This document shows positions 53,272-61,810 of a stretch of 64,000 nt of DNA, piece by piece. The stretch comes from Butyricimonas muris (GTDB taxonomy: Bacteria; Bacteroidota; Bacteroidia; Bacteroidales; Marinifilaceae). The notes beneath the pieces were generated by a model that had not been told where the DNA came from, searched no databases, and worked only from the letters and a program-made list of their open reading frames with translations. Position 1 is the first letter of the stretch. Every line of letters begins with the position of its first letter. The position numbers and the translations under genes were made by a program. The stretch spans positions 186,001-250,000 of the forward strand of contig NZ_JBKEIT010000003.1 of the NCBI RefSeq assembly GCF_046365375.1, written 5' to 3'.

Positions 53272-54171
53272 ATGGCAATGAAAAGAACAGGGATATACGG
53301 GATTGTTATGATATTCGGGTTATTAGGTTGCGAGAGTGAATCGGATTGGGAAGGAGGAACCGGTAACACGGAAGGATTGAAGAGAGTGAGTATACAGATG
53401 GCGATAGAGGAGGGAGCGTCTTTTGAAAAGTATATTCATTCTCTTGCCGTATTCGCTTTTCAAGAGACGGGCGATTCTTTTGTTTATTATAAAAAGGTGG
53501 CGGATTTGACGGCGGAGGATATCCATAACTTGGAATCGGGAATGGCATCGGTCGCGAATTACAAAATGTTGAAAATGACTCTGCCGGCAGGATTGTATCG
53601 ATTTTATTATCTGGCTAATGACCTGTTGAACGAGTACGTGGAACCACCCCGGGGTGGAAGCGTGGAGCAGGGATATTTGCCTTTTTCCCCAGTAGGGGTG
53701 GAACAGGCTTATTTCATGGGAGAAGTGGAGATGAAGCCGGGTGCTGACGAGAGTATTCCTCTGCTTGTCGTGTTAAGTCGGGTGGTAAGCCGTTTGACCG
53801 TGGTAATAACAGGTATTCCCGACCAAGTCGATTCGGTACGCTATCGGGTAGAGGGAATAACTTCCCGCGTGTTGTTGACAGAAGCAACAGCCGGCGACAC
53901 GACTTCCTACACGGGGATATATTCGAGAGATATTCCCGCGTCTGCCGATACGGTGATTTCTCGTTTACTGTTATTTCCCGGCTCCGGTGCAAAGATCAGG
54001 TTTCAGTTTTTTGCCGGAACCGGGGTGGTTAAAGAAAAAACAATACCCGTTTCCGGTCTTGTTCCGAATAATGATGTTTTTATTTCCGGTCGCTGGGAGG
54101 AAACGGGAACTACCAGACTTTCCCGGATTTTCTCCACCCCTTTTTATAATAGTTTTCACTCAGGTGACTAA
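53272..54171 (+). CDS. FimB/Mfa2-like fimbrial lipoprotein, second copy
   Basis: A 299-residue lipoprotein (lipobox GLLGCES) with the same plan as its neighbour: an IHSLAVFAFQETGDSF strand, LPAGLYRFYYLANDL, and LSRVVSRLTVVITGIPDQVDSV. It is probably a paired anchor or minor subunit. An ATG two codons later could also start it. Its 3' end overlaps the convergent NlpC/P60 gene by 62 bases. Confidence 0.7.
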   Translation: MAMKRTGIYGIVMIFGLLGCESESDWEGGTGNTEGLKRVSIQMAIEEGASFEKYIHSLAVFAFQETGDSFVYYKKVADLTAEDIHNLESGMASVANYKMLKMTLPAGLYRFYYLANDLLNEYVEPPRGGSVEQGYLPFSPVGVEQAYFMGEVEMKPGADESIPLLVVLSRVVSRLTVVITGIPDQVDSVRYRVEGITSRVLLTEATAGDTTSYTGIYSRDIPASADTVISRLLLFPGSGAKIRFQFFAGTGVVKEKTIPVSGLVPNNDVFISGRWEETGTTRLSRIFSTPFYNSFHSGD

Positions 54172-54625
54172 CGATGACTCCTTTCGAGGTGCTGGCATGG
54201 ACAAAATAGCCGTTCTTGAGGAATATACCGACGTGTGTTAATCCTCGCCTTTTCTTTTGGGAGAAGTTGAAGAACACGAGGTCACCGGATTTTACCCTTC
54301 GTTTCCCGATGCGTTGACAATCTTTGCTATACATGTTTGCAACCGTACGTTGCAATGATTTATGATAGACATTCTTGTACACCGCTCCCACGAAGCCCGA
54401 ACAATCAGCTCCCATGCGAGTGGTTCCCCCGTAACGGTAGGGGGCGCCAAGCCAAAGACTTACTTCTTCAAACAGGGGCAGGTTGTCCCGTTTGCTCACG
54501 GTGAAGCCCAATTTACGTGATAATTGCTCTGTTTTACTTTTTTGGACGGCGAGTTGCCGCGATGAACTACAAGAGGATAGTGCCAATGCCAAAAAAAGGA
54601 TGCTCCAATATAGAATCTTTTTCAT
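54110..54625 (-). CDS. NlpC/P60-family peptidoglycan hydrolase (lipoprotein)
   Basis: A 171-residue lipoprotein with lipobox LALSSC (C19) and a C40 peptidase domain. The catalytic cysteine is C75 in GADCSGFVGAV, and the histidine lies in THVGIFL, followed by HAS. It cuts bonds in the stem peptide of peptidoglycan. The domain is complete. It overlaps the convergent fimbrial gene by 62 bases. Confidence 0.9.
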   Translation of the reverse strand: MKKILYWSILFLALALSSCSSSRQLAVQKSKTEQLSRKLGFTVSKRDNLPLFEEVSLWLGAPYRYGGTTRMGADCSGFVGAVYKNVYHKSLQRTVANMYSKDCQRIGKRRVKSGDLVFFNFSQKKRRGLTHVGIFLKNGYFVHASTSKGVIVSHLSENYYKKGWRKSGKVW

Positions 54626-54785
54626 CTGATTTACAACGTTTATATGCTTATTTGCCCTGCTTATTTGACAAAGATAATTAAATAGTCCGAGGTTTTTGTT
54701 ATTTTCGCGTGGGTAGAGTTGTTAAAAATAGTCCTATTCATTTGAAACTTGTTATAGGCAATTAACGTTGAATCCGAGTAGTAAG

Positions 54786-55382
54786 ATGAATTATTTGGCA
54801 CATATATTTCTTTCAGGAGATAACCGGAAGATACAAATTGGAAATTTTGTCGGGGATGCGGTGAAAGGGCATGCCTATAAAAAGTTTTCCCCCGATTTCC
54901 GGAAAGGAATATTACTGCACAGGGCGATAGATGATTACACGGATCACCACCCGTTAGTGCGTGAAGCTATCGAACTGTCAAGAGGAGAATTTGGCAGGTA
55001 CGCCGGGGTGATGACGGATATTTTTTTTGATTATTTCCTTGCAACGGGTTTCAGACGCTATACGGGAAAATCCTTGCGACGGTTTGCTTTCGGGTTTTAC
55101 GCTTCGTTGATTGTGAATTACCGTTATTTACCGGAGCGTTTCAAAGGATTCCTGTGGCATTTTATTCTCACCAACCGTTTGGTGAAGTATGCTTCGTTAG
55201 CGGGAATCCGGCGTTCTCTGGAGATTATGGTCGAGTATAAAAATCTGGGAGTAGACCCAGATAAAGCCATTGGATTTCTCGCGGCGAACCGGGTACAGTT
55301 GCAGGGTATATTCGAACGATTTTTTCCCGATGTACAGAAAATGAGTCGAGTGAAGTTGAATGAAAATATGATTATTAACTAG
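54786..55382 (+). CDS. ACP phosphodiesterase-like protein (DUF479)
   Basis: A 198-residue protein of the AcpH/DUF479 group, with MNYLAHIFLSGDNRKIQIGNF, a GILLHRAIDDYTDHHPLV metal-binding HD-like segment, and MTDIFFDYFLA. Members remove the phosphopantetheine arm from acyl carrier protein. The ATG at 54786 matches the family start; the longer frame would start with TTG. It is 17 bases before the MscS gene. Confidence 0.86.
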   Translation: MNYLAHIFLSGDNRKIQIGNFVGDAVKGHAYKKFSPDFRKGILLHRAIDDYTDHHPLVREAIELSRGEFGRYAGVMTDIFFDYFLATGFRRYTGKSLRRFAFGFYASLIVNYRYLPERFKGFLWHFILTNRLVKYASLAGIRRSLEIMVEYKNLGVDPDKAIGFLAANRVQLQGIFERFFPDVQKMSRVKLNENMIIN

Positions 55383-55399
55383 ATAAATAAAAAAAGAGT

Positions 55400-56239
55400 A
55401 TGGAAGAATTATTTACAAATCCGTCTAATGTTTCTATGGATGCGTTTTTGAGCAGGATGGTAGATTTGGGGATTACCGTCGGCTCTAAAATTTTATTTGC
55501 TGTTATTGTTCTGATCGTGGGGCGTTGGCTCGTGCGGCGATTGAACAAGTTGGTGAACAAGATTCTGACCAAACGGGAAGTGGATGCTTCGTTGACTACC
55601 TTTGTAAGGAGTTTGGTGAGTATCACGTTGAACTTGTTATTGGTTATCGTGATTATTGGAATACTTGGAATTGAAACCAGTTCGTTTATCGCCCTCTTCG
55701 CTTCTGCCGGTGTTGCTGTCGGTATGGCGTTGAGCGGTACACTTCAGAACTTTGCCGGGGGTGTGATGATTTTGTTGTTTAAACCTTTCAAGGTGGGCGA
55801 TTTTATTGAAGCACAAGGACAAAGCGGTACGGTGAGAGAGATACAGATTTTTAATACGATACTTACCACGGCTGATAATAAGGTGATCATTATCCCGAAT
55901 GGAGGTTTGTCAACCGGCTTGATGAAGAATTACTCCAAGGAACCGACTCGTCGGGTGGATTGGGAGTTCGGTATCGCTTACGGGGATGATTACACGAAAG
56001 CGAGAGAAGTATTAGCTCGTTTATTAGATGCTGATTCCCGAGTGTTGAAAGAGCCGCCTTATTTTATAGCCTTGACTTCATTAGGCGCGAGTTCCGTGAA
56101 TATCGTGGTTCGTGCTTGGGTAAATTCCGCCGACTACTGGGGTGTTTATTTCGATATGAACGAAAAAGTGTACAAGACATTTGCACAGGAGAATCTGAAT
56201 ATTCCTTTCCCGCAAATGGATATACATTTGCATCAATAG
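55400..56239 (+). CDS. Small-conductance mechanosensitive channel (MscS family)
   Basis: A 279-residue channel. Three N-terminal membrane helices (the third is the pore, GVAVGMALSGTLQNFAGGVM) lead to the beta domain, with FKVGDFIEAQGQSGTVREIQIFNT and TTADNKVIIIPNGGLST. It opens on membrane tension to release solutes during osmotic downshock. The domain structure is complete. A 9-bp repeat array begins directly after the stop. Confidence 0.92.
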   Translation: MEELFTNPSNVSMDAFLSRMVDLGITVGSKILFAVIVLIVGRWLVRRLNKLVNKILTKREVDASLTTFVRSLVSITLNLLLVIVIIGILGIETSSFIALFASAGVAVGMALSGTLQNFAGGVMILLFKPFKVGDFIEAQGQSGTVREIQIFNTILTTADNKVIIIPNGGLSTGLMKNYSKEPTRRVDWEFGIAYGDDYTKAREVLARLLDADSRVLKEPPYFIALTSLGASSVNIVVRAWVNSADYWGVYFDMNEKVYKTFAQENLNIPFPQMDIHLHQ

Positions 56240-56381
56240 GTTTAATAAGGTTTGTAAAGTTCATAAGGTAAGATTCTGTTTGAAGGATTACCTTATGAAC
56301 TTTTTTATTATCTTTCGCCCTCGAAATCTTGGAAGTCTTCCGGAACTTTATAAACCTTATAACATTATACACTTTATGAAC
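56240..56381. repeat. Inverted array of 9-bp repeats (copy 3)
   Basis: GTTTGTAAA and GTTCATAAG (56250-56267) face CTTATGAAC (56292-56300), TTTATAAAC (56347-56355), a CTTATAAC-like unit and TTTATGAAC (56373-56381). The last unit contains the ATG start of the radical SAM gene. Confidence 0.65.
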
Positions 56382-58019
56382 TCATTAGTTTGGTTGGATT
56401 TGAATTCGTCATACGCTCATTCTTCTTTGGCTCTTCCGGTGATTCACGCGCAAGTGAAAGGAGATGAAGGGGATGTCACGTGGAGTAAGGTTTCGGCGAC
56501 GATTAATTCAAACGTGGGGAGTGTGGTCGCGGAGATCGTGGAGAAGAAACCGGATATATTGGCTGCCACGGCATGGTTGTTTACTCATGAGGTGTTATTG
56601 AAGATAACTTCGCGGGTGAAAGCTCTGCTGCCGGAATGTACGATTATATTCGGCGGACCGGAGATGTTGGGTGATAACGGGGAGTATTTACGAAGATACC
56701 GTTTCGTGAGTTGCGTGTTCCGCGGGGAAGGGGAGATCGGTTTTCACGAGTGGTTGAGGGTATATGATCGTCCGGAGGATTGGTATTCGGTGACGGGACT
56801 TTGCTGGTTGGATGCCGAAGGAGTGTATCATGACGGCGGATTAGCGAGGGTGATGGAGTTTGAGCAGTTACAAGTACCGGAAACCAGTCGGTTCTTTGAT
56901 TGGTCAAAGCCTTTCGTGCAGTTGGAAACGACACGGGGGTGCTTTAATACTTGCGCGTTTTGCGTGAGTGGTGCGGAGAAACCTGTGCGGGTGCTTTCCG
57001 TGGAGCGAATACGGGAGAGATTAACTGTTATCCGGGAGCATGGCATCCGGGATATACGTTTGCTCGACCGCACGTTTAACGGGAGCTCGGAACGGGCTAT
57101 TCGTTTATTGCAACTGTTCCGGGAGTTTGCCCCCGCGATGCATTTTCATCTGGAGATACACCCCGCTTTGCTTTCCGATGAGGTGAAGGTGTTGTTGCGG
57201 GAGTTACCGACGGGTTTATTGCATTTGGAAGCGGGGATACAAAGTCTGCGGGAAGAAGTACTGCAAGCCTGCCGTCGAATCGGTAATTTGCAGGCGGCTT
57301 TGGATGGTTTGCGTTATTTGGCGGGATTGCCTAATCTTGTCGTGCATGCCGACTTGATAGCGGGATTGCCTTTGTATACCTTGGAACAGATGGTTGCTGA
57401 CGTTCGGGTGCTGGCTTCATTCGGCACAGGTGAAATTCAATTGGAGTTGTTGAAATTGTTACCCGGCACGGTGATGCGGGAGGAGGCAGAGAGCTTGGGA
57501 ATAATATATTCTCCGGATGTACCTTACGAGGTGTTGTGTACCCGGGAGATGAGCGTGGAGGATTTACGGCAAGCCCGGTTATTGTCCCGCTTGATAGACG
57601 GATTTTATAACGCCGCGGCATGGCAGGAAGTGGTGCGCCGCTTGATAGTTCATGATGAACATTTCTTGCCGGATTTCTTGTCGTGGTTGGAGAGGTTGGA
57701 ACTATTGGAACAACCGTTGAGTCTGGAAAAACGGGGAGTCCTGTTATATGAATTTTGTGAAGATCGTTATCCGGCATTTTTAACGGATATTTCCGTGGCG
57801 TGGATCGTGGCGGGTATTCCTTTTGCCAAAGAACCGGGCAAACGGTTGAAACCTTGGAATAGTGAAATTCCGGGAGGCATCACGGTTGTAACGGGTGAAT
57901 ACACGGAAGTGATGAGGGTATATTATTTCATGGATGGGGTAAAGGAGTACTGGTTCGGTTTTGACCGGGGAAAGTCAGCATCGAAGCCTCTCTTTGTCGC
58001 TTGTCGGGGAATAGATTGA
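56376..58019 (+). CDS. B12-binding-domain radical SAM protein
   Basis: A 547-residue protein. The N-terminal part is a cobalamin-binding-like Rossmann domain (with CTIIFGGPEMLGDN). The radical SAM core follows, with the cluster cysteines C189, C193 and C196 in RGCFNTCAFC. A C-terminal DUF4080-type domain completes it. The reaction is unknown; methyl transfer is a usual role of this class. The ATG at 56376 is inside a 9-bp repeat unit, and the upstream in-frame extension is made of repeat DNA and is not believed. The stop is one base from the convergent pabA stop. Confidence 0.86.
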   Translation: MNSLVWLDLNSSYAHSSLALPVIHAQVKGDEGDVTWSKVSATINSNVGSVVAEIVEKKPDILAATAWLFTHEVLLKITSRVKALLPECTIIFGGPEMLGDNGEYLRRYRFVSCVFRGEGEIGFHEWLRVYDRPEDWYSVTGLCWLDAEGVYHDGGLARVMEFEQLQVPETSRFFDWSKPFVQLETTRGCFNTCAFCVSGAEKPVRVLSVERIRERLTVIREHGIRDIRLLDRTFNGSSERAIRLLQLFREFAPAMHFHLEIHPALLSDEVKVLLRELPTGLLHLEAGIQSLREEVLQACRRIGNLQAALDGLRYLAGLPNLVVHADLIAGLPLYTLEQMVADVRVLASFGTGEIQLELLKLLPGTVMREEAESLGIIYSPDVPYEVLCTREMSVEDLRQARLLSRLIDGFYNAAAWQEVVRRLIVHDEHFLPDFLSWLERLELLEQPLSLEKRGVLLYEFCEDRYPAFLTDISVAWIVAGIPFAKEPGKRLKPWNSEIPGGITVVTGEYTEVMRVYYFMDGVKEYWFGFDRGKSASKPLFVACRGID

Positions 58020-58020
58020 A

Positions 58021-58593
58021 TTACAAGGTGATCCAGTTGCTTATGATTTCCTTTCCATGAGAAGTGATGATGGATTCCGGGTGATATTGGACTCCGTGGA
58101 GCGGGAGGCTTTCGTGATAAAAAGACATGATATTGCCCTCTTCGTCAACGGCGCTTATTTTCAAGCATGGAGGAAGCGTTCGCGTGTCAACAATCCAAGA
58201 GTGGTAACGTCCTACCTGCACGGGGGTGGCGATTTCATGATAAAGCGTGTCCGCGGAGTCGGTAATAAAAAGAGGACTCGCGTGCCCGTGTTTGGGATGC
58301 TCCAATTGTTGTAAGCGTGCCCCGAAACATTCGGCTATTGCCTGATGTCCAAGACATACGCCAAGTATGGAATGTGTATGTTTGCACCGGTCTATGAGAG
58401 GGAGCAGGTCGCCTGCTTCTGCCGGGATGCCGGGACCGGGCGAGAGCAGAAGTTTGTCGTAGCGGTTAAGAGCGGAAAAGTCTATGTTATCATTGTAGAC
58501 AATATCGAATTGGCAATTTTCACATTCCCGTAAAATCTGAACGAGATTGTAGACAAAAGAATCGTGATTGTCAATGACTAGAACGCGTTTCAT
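58021..58593 (-). CDS. pabA: Aminodeoxychorismate/anthranilate synthase glutamine amidotransferase subunit
   Basis: A 190-residue class I glutamine amidotransferase with catalytic C80 in GVCLGHQAI and H171-E173 in QYHPES, plus the oxyanion segment SPGPGIP. It supplies ammonia to aminodeoxychorismate synthase for folate (p-aminobenzoate) synthesis; anthranilate synthase use (TrpG) is possible. The pabB-like and pabC-like genes at 60825 and 61811 support a folate role. It is divergent from the LplT-like gene and not in the same transcript as pabB. Confidence 0.88.
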   Translation of the reverse strand: MKRVLVIDNHDSFVYNLVQILRECENCQFDIVYNDNIDFSALNRYDKLLLSPGPGIPAEAGDLLPLIDRCKHTHSILGVCLGHQAIAECFGARLQQLEHPKHGHASPLFITDSADTLYHEIATPVQVGRYHSWIVDTRTLPPCLKISAVDEEGNIMSFYHESLPLHGVQYHPESIITSHGKEIISNWITL

Positions 58594-58643
58594 GAAGGCA
58601 ATTTGTTTTTTTACTTTGCAAACTTTATAAACTCTTTCGGTTG

Positions 58644-58651
58644 CAAAAGTA
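58644..58651 (-). promoter_or_regulatory. pabA promoter -7 element
   Basis: TACTTTTG on the minus strand matches TAnnTTTG, about 50 bases before the pabA ATG. Confidence 0.5.
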
Positions 58652-58672
58652 GGAATTCGGAGCTAAATAAAC

Positions 58673-58680
58673 TACCTTTG
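58673..58680 (+). promoter_or_regulatory. Promoter -7 element of the LplT-PlsC-like operon
   Basis: TACCTTTG matches TAnnTTTG exactly, 86 bases before the ATG at 58767. Confidence 0.5.
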
Positions 58681-58766
58681 ACCTGACAGTTTTTCGGGAG
58701 AAGCGCGTGATTCCCGGGGTTGCAATGAATTTGCAACTTGTAGTCTGTTGGTTATAAGTGTATGTT

Positions 58767-60014
58767 ATGGCAAAAAGAAAAAATTGGTTCTCCCTGTTCT
58801 TCACGAATTATTTAGGAGTATTGAATGATAATTTCCTGAAGACATTAGCGTGCTTTATTTGTATCGCTTGGGTGGGTAAAGAGAACGAGTCAATGGTCGT
58901 CACGTTGGCATCGGCTGCATTGGTAATTCCCTATTTATTGTTTTCCCCGTTGGCGGGACGTTTGGCGAAGATATACAAGAAACGGAAAATCGTGGTATGG
59001 GCAAAGTTCGCGGAGATGTTGATCATGCTCGTGGCCGCGGCAGGGTTTCTGGCGCACTCGACATGGCTCGTGTTGGGCTCTATCCTTCTCATGGGATTGC
59101 AAAGTGCTTTATTTTCGCCTTCTAAATACGGGTTAATACGGGATATCGGGGGTGAAGAGGGTATTTCTTTCGGTTCGGGTGCAATGGAAATGTTTGCTTT
59201 CGTGGGGATTTTGACCGGAACGCTGATGGCTGCTTTCCTGTCGGAAAGCGCGGGTATTCCGGTGTTGTGTGCGATCCTTTTCGGGGTGGCGTTATTCGGT
59301 TGGTTGTCGAGTCTGACGATTCGTGCGAACGAGAGCGAACCGTTGAAAGAGAGTCACGAGACGTTGAATCCCTTGAAGTTCGTGAAAGATATGTTCTTGC
59401 GTGCGAAAGCTTTTAAAGGATTGAACCTTATCGTGGTAGGACTTGCCACATTTTGGTTTATCGGTTCCATGATACAGATGGTGCTTATCGTGTATTGCCG
59501 TTCCGATTTAGGGATGAGTGATTCGGAAACGGGTATCGTGATGTCGTTGGCGGCTATCGGTATCGGGGCGGGATGTTATCTGGCGGGAGTGTTATCCCGT
59601 CATGATGTCGAATTAGGGTTGGTGCCGTGCGGGGGGATTACCACGGGACTGATGTTGTTGGCAATTTTTATTTTTGATGCGGGGGGAGTGTTTTTTGCCA
59701 TACTGGTATTCTTCGCGGCGTTTTTCAGCGGGATGTTCAAGGTTCCGTTGGATGCTTGGATTCAGGCAAACGTGAAAGGACGGGAGCTGGGGGATATGTT
59801 GGCTTATTCTAACTTGATCACATTCCTGTTTATGCTTTTTGCTTCGGGATGTTTCGGGGCGATAAATATGTTTTTTGATTCCAGAATTGTGTTTATTTTT
59901 CTTGCGGTACTGACATTCGCGATAACTTTCATCCTGTTTGTCAGAGTGACTGAAGTCCGGGAACGATTCCGTAAGTTGAGGATAGTAAAGTTTTTTTATG
60001 GTAGCAAGGTATAA
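58767..60014 (+). CDS. LplT-like MFS lysophospholipid transporter
   Basis: A 415-residue major-facilitator protein with about 12 helices. The start FFTNYLGVLNDNFLKTLACF and the loop SALFSPSKYGLIRDIGGEE are typical of LplT, which flips lysophospholipids into the cytoplasm for re-acylation. It overlaps by 17 bases an acyltransferase gene, the same functional pairing as LplT-Aas in enterobacteria. The ATG at 58767 is used, not the GTG three codons earlier. Confidence 0.84.
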   Translation: MAKRKNWFSLFFTNYLGVLNDNFLKTLACFICIAWVGKENESMVVTLASAALVIPYLLFSPLAGRLAKIYKKRKIVVWAKFAEMLIMLVAAAGFLAHSTWLVLGSILLMGLQSALFSPSKYGLIRDIGGEEGISFGSGAMEMFAFVGILTGTLMAAFLSESAGIPVLCAILFGVALFGWLSSLTIRANESEPLKESHETLNPLKFVKDMFLRAKAFKGLNLIVVGLATFWFIGSMIQMVLIVYCRSDLGMSDSETGIVMSLAAIGIGAGCYLAGVLSRHDVELGLVPCGGITTGLMLLAIFIFDAGGVFFAILVFFAAFFSGMFKVPLDAWIQANVKGRELGDMLAYSNLITFLFMLFASGCFGAINMFFDSRIVFIFLAVLTFAITFILFVRVTEVRERFRKLRIVKFFYGSKV

Positions 60015-60744
60015 AAGAGTATTGGCGGCTTTTTACCGGGGCGTGTTGAGTTCCCGTTACCGGGTACATTTGAAAGGAGCGGAATTGTTGACGGAGTCGA
60101 AGACAACATTGTTTCTGCCGAATCATCAGGCTTCGGTCGATCCGCAGATCGTGTGTTCTCAATTATTGCGTTACACGGATGTATCCCCGTTAGTGACAGA
60201 AGGGTATTTTAAGATTCCCGTTGTGGCACAGATACTTCATTTGATGGGAGCCGTGCGGGTTCCAGATCTTGAAAAAAGTCGTCGGGGCGTGGAAGTCGTG
60301 GCAGGATTGAACAAGGTCGTGGTGGACGCTTTGGCAGCAGGCAGAAACGTGTTGATTTATCCGGCGGGACAGTTGACCAACGGCGGGCTGGAGCATGTCG
60401 GCAACAAACAGGGTGCGTGGCAAGTGTGCCGCCAGTTGCCGGACGGAACGCGAGTGGTCGGTATGCGGATTCAAGGATTGTGGGGGAGTATGTGGTCTAG
60501 GGCCAAGACGGGAAAATCTCCTAATTTCTTGTGGACTTATATGAAAGCTGTCTTTTACGTGTTGGCGAATTTCATTTTTTTTGTCCCTCGTCGGGATGTG
60601 ACAATAACCTTTGAAGATATCACGGGGGACGCCGTACGTTACGCGGAAGAAGGAAGACAGCCTTTTAACCGCTATCTGGAGAGTTTTTATAACGCGGAAG
60701 GAGAGGAGAAGCCGCTTTATTTGAAGCACCTCTTTTATAATTGA
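59998..60744 (+). CDS. PlsC-like 1-acyl-glycerol-3-phosphate acyltransferase
   Basis: A 248-residue acyltransferase with the catalytic NHQASVD box (H43, D48) and a second block IYPAGQLTNGG in place of the usual EGTR. It probably re-acylates lysophospholipid carried in by the LplT-like protein, or makes phosphatidic acid. The changed second block may mean a different acceptor. The start overlaps the transporter gene by 17 bases. Confidence 0.82.
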   Translation: MVARYKRVLAAFYRGVLSSRYRVHLKGAELLTESKTTLFLPNHQASVDPQIVCSQLLRYTDVSPLVTEGYFKIPVVAQILHLMGAVRVPDLEKSRRGVEVVAGLNKVVVDALAAGRNVLIYPAGQLTNGGLEHVGNKQGAWQVCRQLPDGTRVVGMRIQGLWGSMWSRAKTGKSPNFLWTYMKAVFYVLANFIFFVPRRDVTITFEDITGDAVRYAEEGRQPFNRYLESFYNAEGEEKPLYLKHLFYN

Positions 60745-60791
60745 AAATGGAGAATTGAAAATGAACTCTTTCGTCGGTAAGCGGGGCGGAA

Positions 60792-60819
60792 ATCATAAAT
60801 CTAAAATCATAAATCTAAA
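60792..60819 (+). repeat. Tandem 14-bp repeat before pabB
   Basis: ATCATAAATCTAAA occurs twice in perfect tandem, ending five bases before the pabB ATG. The reverse complement of the same sequence follows the stop of the second AAA/PD-(D/E)XK gene at 49066-49086. Confidence 0.7.
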
Positions 60820-60824
60820 ATAGG

Positions 60825-61799
60825 ATGACCGCGAATGAAATAAGAGAGCGAATGAATCTGTCGGGAGGTCGGCGGGAACCATTCTTGTTCGGGGTGGATT
60901 TCGAGTTGACAAAAGGCTTTTTTATACCTTCTCCTTTGCAACAGCAGGACATTCTTTTTGAAGTAGGAGGTGTGACCAATGTACCGGAAAGCAAGAATGT
61001 TCCGACAGGAGGATTATTCGAGCGACATCCGGTTTCCCGTGAGGAATACGAGAGGAAGTTTAATGTCGTGAGGCAAGGATTGATGAGAGGGGATTCGTTT
61101 TTACTAAATTTGACTGTTGCGACCGCTCTTGAAACGGATTGGACTTTGGAGGGGATATTTTATCGGGCACGTTCCCCGTATCGTTTGTTGGTGCCGGGTG
61201 AATTTGTCTGCTTCTCTCCCGAGATTTTCGTGCGAATCAAGGACGGGGTGATTTCATCTTTCCCGATGAAAGGAACCATTGATGCCCGTGTGCCGGATGC
61301 CGAGCGGGTGATTCTTGAAGATTACAAGGAGCATGCCGAGCATTATACCATCGTGGATTTAATCCGTAATGATTTGAATCGGGTTGCCGAGCGGGTGCGG
61401 ATTCCTCGTTTCCGTTATATCGATCGTTTAGGTACAAGTAACGGGGAAATACTTCAAGTGAGTTCCGAAGTGGCGGGAGATCTGGCAGGAGATTATTTCT
61501 CCCGTTTAGGAGATATCGTGTTCGGGCTATTGCCTGCCGGTTCCATTTCCGGGGCGCCGAAACCCTCGACTCTGAATATTATCGCCCGCGCGGAAAAGGA
61601 ATCCAGAGGTTATTACACGGGTGTATTCGGTTATTTTGACGGCGAAGGATTCGATTCGGCGGTAATGATCCGGTTTATCGAGCAACGGGACGGAAAGTTC
61701 TATTTCCGTAGTGGCGGGGGAATCACGATCAATAGTGACCGGGAAGCGGAATATAAAGAAGTGTTGGAAAAGGTGTATCTGCCGTTTTGTGATAATTAA
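60825..61799 (+). CDS. pabB: Aminodeoxychorismate synthase component I
   Basis: A 324-residue chorismate-binding enzyme, shorter than typical PabB because the N-terminal accessory part is reduced. The core motifs are present: FPMKGTIDAR, HYTIVDLIRNDLNRVAE, GSISGAPKPSTLNII and YYTGVFGYFDG. It converts chorismate and ammonia to aminodeoxychorismate for folate. The pabC gene starts 11 bases later. Confidence 0.88.
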   Translation: MTANEIRERMNLSGGRREPFLFGVDFELTKGFFIPSPLQQQDILFEVGGVTNVPESKNVPTGGLFERHPVSREEYERKFNVVRQGLMRGDSFLLNLTVATALETDWTLEGIFYRARSPYRLLVPGEFVCFSPEIFVRIKDGVISSFPMKGTIDARVPDAERVILEDYKEHAEHYTIVDLIRNDLNRVAERVRIPRFRYIDRLGTSNGEILQVSSEVAGDLAGDYFSRLGDIVFGLLPAGSISGAPKPSTLNIIARAEKESRGYYTGVFGYFDGEGFDSAVMIRFIEQRDGKFYFRSGGGITINSDREAEYKEVLEKVYLPFCDN

Positions 61800-61810
61800 A
61801 TATATACGGT

